Shown here piece after piece: positions 6,846 through 10,818 of a stretch of DNA of 10,818 bases (within the stretch, counting starts at the first letter, position 1; each line of letters starts with the position of its first letter). Below the pieces are notes generated by a model that saw nothing but the letters and a program-made list of their open reading frames with translations, was not told where the DNA came from and ran no database searches. The translations under genes were made by a program, and so were the position numbers. Source of the DNA: CAYHHI01 sp964356335 (GTDB lineage: Bacteria; Arandabacterota; Arandabacteria; Arandabacterales; Arandabacteraceae). Where the stretch lies: NCBI GenBank assembly GCA_964356335.1, contig CAYHHI010000066.1, positions 1 to 10,818 on the forward strand, in the 5' to 3' direction.

Positions 6846-7673
6846 ATGAGACTATTGTTGACAGTTGGGATGATGTTGGCCTTGTTTGTTGTGCCAGCAC
6901 TTGCGGACAACAGCGGATACCACGAGGTGTGGCGGCCGGACGGTGCAACCTGGTATTTTGACACGCAGAAGTGTGCGGAGCTTTATGGCACAGGTTCGAA
7001 TCCGGACCAGTACAGGTGGGAATCCAATGGTGCTGCTGCGGTCTGCAAGCCGCCGTACCTGGTTCCTGAGCCTATGGATCCGTTGAGAGAGGTGGTCACT
7101 GACGAAGCTGTGCTTTATCCATGGATCGAGGTCCATGTGGTGGACAAAGACATCCACTGGGATCTCTTTAAGCCTTATACGTTCATGGGTAAGACCTTCC
7201 AGATGTGGCTACAGTCCAATGCTCCGATCCAGATTCTGTTTGGTTGCGGCACGATCGATGTCCCCAAATCATTCGACGGAGCAAAGAACGAGATAGTTTG
7301 GGGAAAGTACGAAGAGAAGTCGTGTCTGACCGACAAGATAAGGATCAAGAGTATCCTCGGGAAGACGCCTCCGAACCCAGGTACTCCGCCCGATGAGATC
7401 GGCGAGTATCTCTGGTGGTACGAGAGCAAGACCGCCGACCCGCCGGATCCTCATAGGATCAGCGCCGCCGAGCTGGCGTTGCTCCCGGCGTGGGGGACTG
7501 CCGATTGGAAGCATGCGAAGGACCTTAACGGTGTTGTTTGGAAGTATGATGACACCGTGGAGCTGCACACCGGGTGGTGGACTCAGTTCTTCGAGGTTCT
7601 GGATGTAAAGACGTGCAACTCTGAGGGTAAGTACACGAAGGAGATAGTTCTGACTGTGGCACCTGATCCGTAG
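6846..7673 (+). CDS. Exported Trp-rich protein D, distant relative of A and B
   Basis: A 275-residue secreted protein of no family I recognise. A clean signal peptide, MRLLLTVGMMLALFVVPALA, is followed by DNSGYH. The protein is rich in Trp (14) and other aromatics, with WW pairs in YLWWYES and TGWWTQFF, and has mature cysteines at 43, 67, 134, 160 and 257. A central stretch, DIHWDLFKPY...FQMWLQSNAPIQILFGCG (about 102-135), aligns by eye with IHFDV...VSVRCNSGNWALLCCAG of A. The W-x-L is replaced by I-Q-I. The last 13 residues, YTKEIVLTVAPDP, keep the Y-x3-I-x7-P ending of A and B. A Pro-rich linker (KTPPNPGTPPDE) separates the core from a C-terminal region. It sits between C and E, 116 nt after C. 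The aromatic content would suit carbohydrate or protein binding, so it could be a tip or adhesin-like subunit; this is inference only. Confidence 0.8.
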   Translation: MRLLLTVGMMLALFVVPALADNSGYHEVWRPDGATWYFDTQKCAELYGTGSNPDQYRWESNGAAAVCKPPYLVPEPMDPLREVVTDEAVLYPWIEVHVVDKDIHWDLFKPYTFMGKTFQMWLQSNAPIQILFGCGTIDVPKSFDGAKNEIVWGKYEEKSCLTDKIRIKSILGKTPPNPGTPPDEIGEYLWWYESKTADPPDPHRISAAELALLPAWGTADWKHAKDLNGVVWKYDDTVELHTGWWTQFFEVLDVKTCNSEGKYTKEIVLTVAPDP

Positions 7674-7714
7674 AAAAGACCAGGAGTGGTGGAGCAGTAC
7701 CCCCCAAATCGATA

Positions 7715-7744
7715 TTGACGACAATGAAGACAGCGGTTTAGACT
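7715..7744 (+). promoter_or_regulatory. Possible internal promoter before E
   Basis: TTGACG (7715-7720, 5 of 6) and TAGACT (7739-7744, 4 of 6) are separated by 18 nt in the 118-nt gap between D and E. A transcript start near 7751 would leave a leader of about 40 nt before GTG 7792. It could give E and F expression apart from the subunit genes. Weak, from sequence only. Confidence 0.3.
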
Positions 7745-7778
7745 CTGCCGGCAGCTCGTAGGTTCTTATCCGTTGTTT

Positions 7779-7783
7779 GAGGA
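7779..7783 (+). promoter_or_regulatory. Ribosome-binding site that sets the GTG start of E
   Basis: GAGGA lies 8 nt before GTG 7792. The longer in-frame start, TTG 7777, overlaps this element and has no ribosome-binding site of its own. Confidence 0.6.
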
Positions 7784-7791
7784 CGCGACTT

Positions 7792-9405
7792 GTGAGACGT
7801 TGCTATGGGATAGGTTCGTTTCTTTTATTCCTCTCTTGTTTTACGGGAGTTGCATTTGGCGCTTCCTTTATCCTTGCTCCTCCCAGGGTAGAGATGACCG
7901 TACATACCAAGTCAGTTCAAAAGGTGGAACTCACCGTCATCACTGGACCGGAAAAGGAGCAGTCCTACTTCGCGATGTATGTAGTAGATTTCAAGGTCAA
8001 TGAGGATGGCGAGATCTCGTATGCCGAGCCAGGCAGTCTGGAGAGATCAGCATCGTCTTGGGTCAAATTAGACCCCGCACGATTCCAAATGGGTCCTAAT
8101 GAGAAGAAGAAGATAAATCTCAAGCTGACAATCCCTGGAAATACCTGTGGCGGATACTACGCAGCTATCGTGCTGGATCCGGTGCCGTTGAGTGCGATTG
8201 GGAAGGGGAACACCGTGGTTCACAATGTGCGGATGGTCTCTTTGGTTGAGCTTAAGGTGCTTGGAAGTGGGAGACTCAGGGAAGACGCTGGAATATCAGA
8301 GATTAAGGCTGCCAGGGGTGGCCAAGGGCAAGGTCTCACTTTCAAGGTTACAGTGGAAAACAAGGGAGACATCCACGTAAGGGCAGAAGGCAATGTGGTA
8401 GTAAGAGCCAATCACGGTGGGATGATTGCGACAGTGCCCCTGCGCGCTGGCCGAGGCTTTATATTGCCTGGCACAAGTCGCTACTTCGAGGCGGTTCTGG
8501 ACCGGCAGATTCCGGCGGGCGACTATGTGGCCGAAGCCACTTTGAAATACGGGCTCAGGGGCAAGGCAGTGGCCAGTCTGCCATTCTCGATGTCGGGCGG
8601 AGTGCCCGTGGCGACCCGTGCAATGGTGAACGAAAGTGGGATCAGATTCGTGGTCGATCCCTATTTGGTCGACATATCTGCGAGGGGCGGGGCCTTTCGG
8701 ACGATGGCAGTCCTGGTCCAGAATGAGGATAGTAAGTCGATACACATCTCTGTTAATGCACTGGCGATGTCGTTCAATCCGGACGGCGACCTCGTGATCT
8801 CGGATTCCGCTGGTGGCCAATGGTCGTGTGCCAATTGGGTAGAGCTTAAACCTACTGAATTCGATCTCCTGCCTGGTGAGAGAAGTCGGGTGATGCTCAG
8901 GATACGCATACCGAGGGACGTTGTTGGGGGACGCTGTGCGCACGTAGGCTTCAAAGCAACTAAGGAGGGTGCCCAAGGCGGCGAGGTGCTGGAAGGCTCC
9001 GCCGGGACCGTCCTGTTGCTGACTATTCCTGGTAACGGGTTCAGAATAGCAGGGGAGGTTACCGATTTGCAGGTTTCCCAGGCTCAGAGAGACAATGCTC
9101 TAAATGTCGTTGCATCATTCAAGAACGACGGGAATGTTCATGTTGTACCGATGGGCAAAGTCATCATCAGACCTGCATCAGTTGGCAATCAGGGAAGCAC
9201 TGGGCCTGCTGGCTCAGATACAGACAAGATTGTGGGAGAGTTCCAGTTCGATGAAATTGTGGGAGCTATTCTACCGGGGGCAACTCGTCGTCTGGCTTCC
9301 ACCATTCAACAGAGGTTTCCGGCGGGCGAATACATCGCAGAAGTGGTTCTAAGTTATGGAGGACAGAATGCTGCTACGATGGAACGTAAGTTCATTGTGA
9401 GATGA
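7792..9405 (+). CDS. Exported four-domain protein E: tandem duplication of the C-type unit
   Basis: A 537-residue exported protein starting at GTG 7792. The signal peptide is FLLFLSCFTGVAFG with probable cleavage after G23. The mature protein is two copies of the unit seen in C. Unit 1 (about 24-270) has ILAPPRVEMTV, SSWVKLDPARFQMGPNE, GGYYAAIVL, VENKGDIHVRAEGNVVVR, ILPGTSRYFEAVLD and AGDYVAEATLKYG. Unit 2 (about 281-537) has FVVDPYLVDISARGG, WSCANWVELKPTEFDLLPGE, GGRCAHVGFK, FKNDGNVHVVPMGKVIIR, ILPGATRRLAS and AGEYIAEVVLSYGG. Unit 2 shares the WSCAxW motif with C; unit 1 has RSASSW instead, so unit 2 and C may be closer. No transmembrane anchor or LPXTG-type signal ends the protein. It lies 24 nt upstream of the secretin start, so the two are probably co-transcribed. 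A periplasmic or surface scaffold, or chaperone-like carrier, is inferred. Confidence 0.86.
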   Translation: MRRCYGIGSFLLFLSCFTGVAFGASFILAPPRVEMTVHTKSVQKVELTVITGPEKEQSYFAMYVVDFKVNEDGEISYAEPGSLERSASSWVKLDPARFQMGPNEKKKINLKLTIPGNTCGGYYAAIVLDPVPLSAIGKGNTVVHNVRMVSLVELKVLGSGRLREDAGISEIKAARGGQGQGLTFKVTVENKGDIHVRAEGNVVVRANHGGMIATVPLRAGRGFILPGTSRYFEAVLDRQIPAGDYVAEATLKYGLRGKAVASLPFSMSGGVPVATRAMVNESGIRFVVDPYLVDISARGGAFRTMAVLVQNEDSKSIHISVNALAMSFNPDGDLVISDSAGGQWSCANWVELKPTEFDLLPGERSRVMLRIRIPRDVVGGRCAHVGFKATKEGAQGGEVLEGSAGTVLLLTIPGNGFRIAGEVTDLQVSQAQRDNALNVVASFKNDGNVHVVPMGKVIIRPASVGNQGSTGPAGSDTDKIVGEFQFDEIVGAILPGATRRLASTIQQRFPAGEYIAEVVLSYGGQNAATMERKFIVR

Positions 9406-9418
9406 CAGATGGAACATC

Positions 9419-9425
9419 GGAGGTG
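9419..9425 (+). promoter_or_regulatory. Strong ribosome-binding site that sets the start of F
   Basis: GGAGGTG lies 4 nt before ATG 9430. The longer in-frame start, ATG 9409, lies upstream of this element and has no comparable site. Confidence 0.75.
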
Positions 9426-9429
9426 CCTG

Positions 9430-10731
9430 ATGAGAATCAAATGCTTGACGCGAACGGCAAACGCGGGAATCGTCGAGAGGGGTCTGGTCGCGCTCGTTCT
9501 CAGCTTATTGTTCGTCGCGATACCTGCCGGAGATGTTCGACCTTACGAAAATCCGGGAGGAGAGACATATCCTGCAAATGGGGATAGCATCAGGCCTCAG
9601 GTCCTGATAACCAACGTCTTCTATGAGTCGGATATTAGAGAGGCACTTCGCGATATATCTATCCAAGCCGGTGTTCCTATCATTGCCGACCAGAGTGTGC
9701 AAGGTTCTGTTACTTTGGAGGTGACGGGTCTGCCTCTGGAGCAAACACTCCAAAGGATGTTAGCCCCGGGGGGGTTCACGTGTAAGCACATGGATGGATA
9801 CTACTTGGTGGGGGCAGCAATACCGGATAATCCTTCATTTCCACTGCTGAGCACTACCGAACTCATCAGGCCCAATTATGTCAAAGCCGCGCTGGTGCCG
9901 AACCTGCTTTCGGACTTCTACAAGCCCTTTCTTAAGGTGGATGACGCCAGCAACACTGTGGCCGTCACAGCTTCGCTCGAAATCATAGACGAGATAAGAC
10001 GAGACTTGGCGGCGATCGATGTCCCGCCGAAGCAGGTGATGATTGAAGCCCTCGTCACTGAATTCTCAAAGTCAACTATGAAGAAGCTAGGGATAGATTG
10101 GCGCCTGATCGGCAGCGGTCCGGACTACAATTTTGGCGTTACTTCGCTCTTCACTGACAGAGCCGACTCGTCACTCCTGGTGACATTGAGCCAGGCTGGG
10201 ACGAAATACCACAGGTCAACCTATGACCTCATCGCCACCATACAAGCGATGGCCGAGGCAGGCCAAGTGGAGCTGCACGCCAATCCAAGAGTGGTGACAA
10301 TGGACGGTCAAGAAGCGACCATCTTTCTGGGCAGAGAGGAATACTACCAGATAGTCAGCGGCCCGGCGAACTACCTCTATGAAAGGCTGGAAGTGATTCG
10401 TGTGGGGATCACGCTGAAGATAAGGCCCTTTGTTGCCGAGAATGGGGACATAACTGTAGAGCTGGAGCCGGAGGTCAGCAACGTAGTGGGTATCGGAGCT
10501 ACGAAATTGCCGGTGATCAGTAAGCGAAGTGTCGTGACCAAGGTCAGGGTAAAGAATGGGGAAACGATAACCATCGGTGGGTTGATTCAGAAAACCGAAC
10601 GAAAGACAGAGGTTAAGATTCCGCTCTTGGGTGACATTCCGATTCTGGGGTATTTCTTCAAGTCTTCGAGGCCCTCTGTTGATGAATCCGAAGCGGTGAT
10701 CTTCATAACCCCACACATATTGGAGAAGTAG
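9430..10731 (+). CDS. Short secretin (GspD/PilQ family), outer-membrane channel
   Basis: A 433-residue secretin expected to form a multimeric gated channel in the outer membrane. ATG 9430 is set by a GGAGGTG site; the signal segment (GLVALVLSLLFVAIPAG) ends near residue 34. An STN/N0-like domain follows (about 55-130: NVFYESDIREALRDIS, GVPIIADQSVQGSVTLEV, LPLEQTLQRML). Then one NolW/N1-like ring module (about 138-197: ELIRPNYVKAALVPNLL, DDASNTVAVTASLEIIDEI). The secretin domain (about 198-433) has PPKQVMIEALVTEFS, KKLGIDW, ANPRVVTMDGQEATIFLG and the closing PLLGDIPILGYFFKS with FITPHILE. It is shorter than GspD (about 650 residues) or PilQ, with a single ring module between N0 and the barrel and no C-terminal pilotin-binding extension. 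No type II, type IV pilus or type III partner is visible nearby; its neighbours are A to E, which it may export. Confidence 0.93.
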   Translation: MRIKCLTRTANAGIVERGLVALVLSLLFVAIPAGDVRPYENPGGETYPANGDSIRPQVLITNVFYESDIREALRDISIQAGVPIIADQSVQGSVTLEVTGLPLEQTLQRMLAPGGFTCKHMDGYYLVGAAIPDNPSFPLLSTTELIRPNYVKAALVPNLLSDFYKPFLKVDDASNTVAVTASLEIIDEIRRDLAAIDVPPKQVMIEALVTEFSKSTMKKLGIDWRLIGSGPDYNFGVTSLFTDRADSSLLVTLSQAGTKYHRSTYDLIATIQAMAEAGQVELHANPRVVTMDGQEATIFLGREEYYQIVSGPANYLYERLEVIRVGITLKIRPFVAENGDITVELEPEVSNVVGIGATKLPVISKRSVVTKVRVKNGETITIGGLIQKTERKTEVKIPLLGDIPILGYFFKSSRPSVDESEAVIFITPHILEK

Positions 10732-10818
10732 GTTGCACGGCACGCAGGTAGAGCTTTCAGAAGAGGGAGCTTCCCCCCATTGTTTGGACAGTTTCTGGGG
10801 CAGAATAAGCTAATGTTT
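10732..10818. other. Non-coding right end
   Basis: These 87 nt after the secretin stop hold no ORF, no clear stem-loop with a T-tract and no convincing promoter. Whether the operon continues beyond the window cannot be told. Confidence 0.4.

Noticed and set aside
8296..8976. Long open frame on the - strand within E
   Set aside because: Antisense to the clearly repeated domain structure of E; its translation has no signal, domain or low-complexity pattern of its own.

Overview
The window looks like a chromosomal segment of a diderm (Gram-negative type) bacterium of moderately high GC. It carries a secretin, which implies an outer membrane, and a bacterial glutaminyl-tRNA synthetase of the E. 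coli GlnS type. Nothing here fixes the phylum. I see no tRNA, rRNA, CRISPR array, insertion sequence or integrase.

Layout. (1) 3-1169 (+): the 3' two thirds of glnS, open at the left edge. (2) 1194-2279 (+): a calcineurin-like metallophosphoesterase with an export signal, 24 nt after glnS. (3) 2348-4485 (-): a two-gene ABC-2 exporter, with the ATPase upstream of the permease and a TGATG stop/start overlap. It converges on the phosphoesterase. (4) 4486-4719: a divergent intergenic region with a good sigma70-type promoter for each direction. (5) 4720-10731 (+): six genes in one direction, all predicted to be exported. In order they are two small paralogous beta-type proteins (A and B, ATGA overlap), a two-domain protein (C), a Trp-rich protein (D), a four-domain protein that is C duplicated (E), and a short secretin (F).

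The six-gene cluster is the interesting part. A, B and D share a sequence core and all end exactly at a proline in the pattern Y-x3-I-x7-P. That spacing matches the distal motif of WxL surface proteins known from low-GC Gram-positives. A and B also carry an internal W-x-L at equivalent positions. C and the two halves of E look like the WxL-interacting/DUF916-type or COG1470-type beta-sandwich pair. In Gram-positives, WxL and DUF916/DUF3324 proteins are encoded together. Here a similar gene set appears to sit with an outer-membrane secretin instead of a Gram-positive wall. My working inference is a surface structure or secretion system in which A, B and D are exported subunits, C and E are periplasmic or surface partners, and F is the outer-membrane exit. 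This rests on pattern recognition only. No inner-membrane motor, pilin peptidase or usher lies inside the window.

Several start codons were moved from the longest open frame to sites supported by ribosome-binding sequences: B to 5241, C to 5908, D to 6846, E to GTG 7792 and F to 9430.
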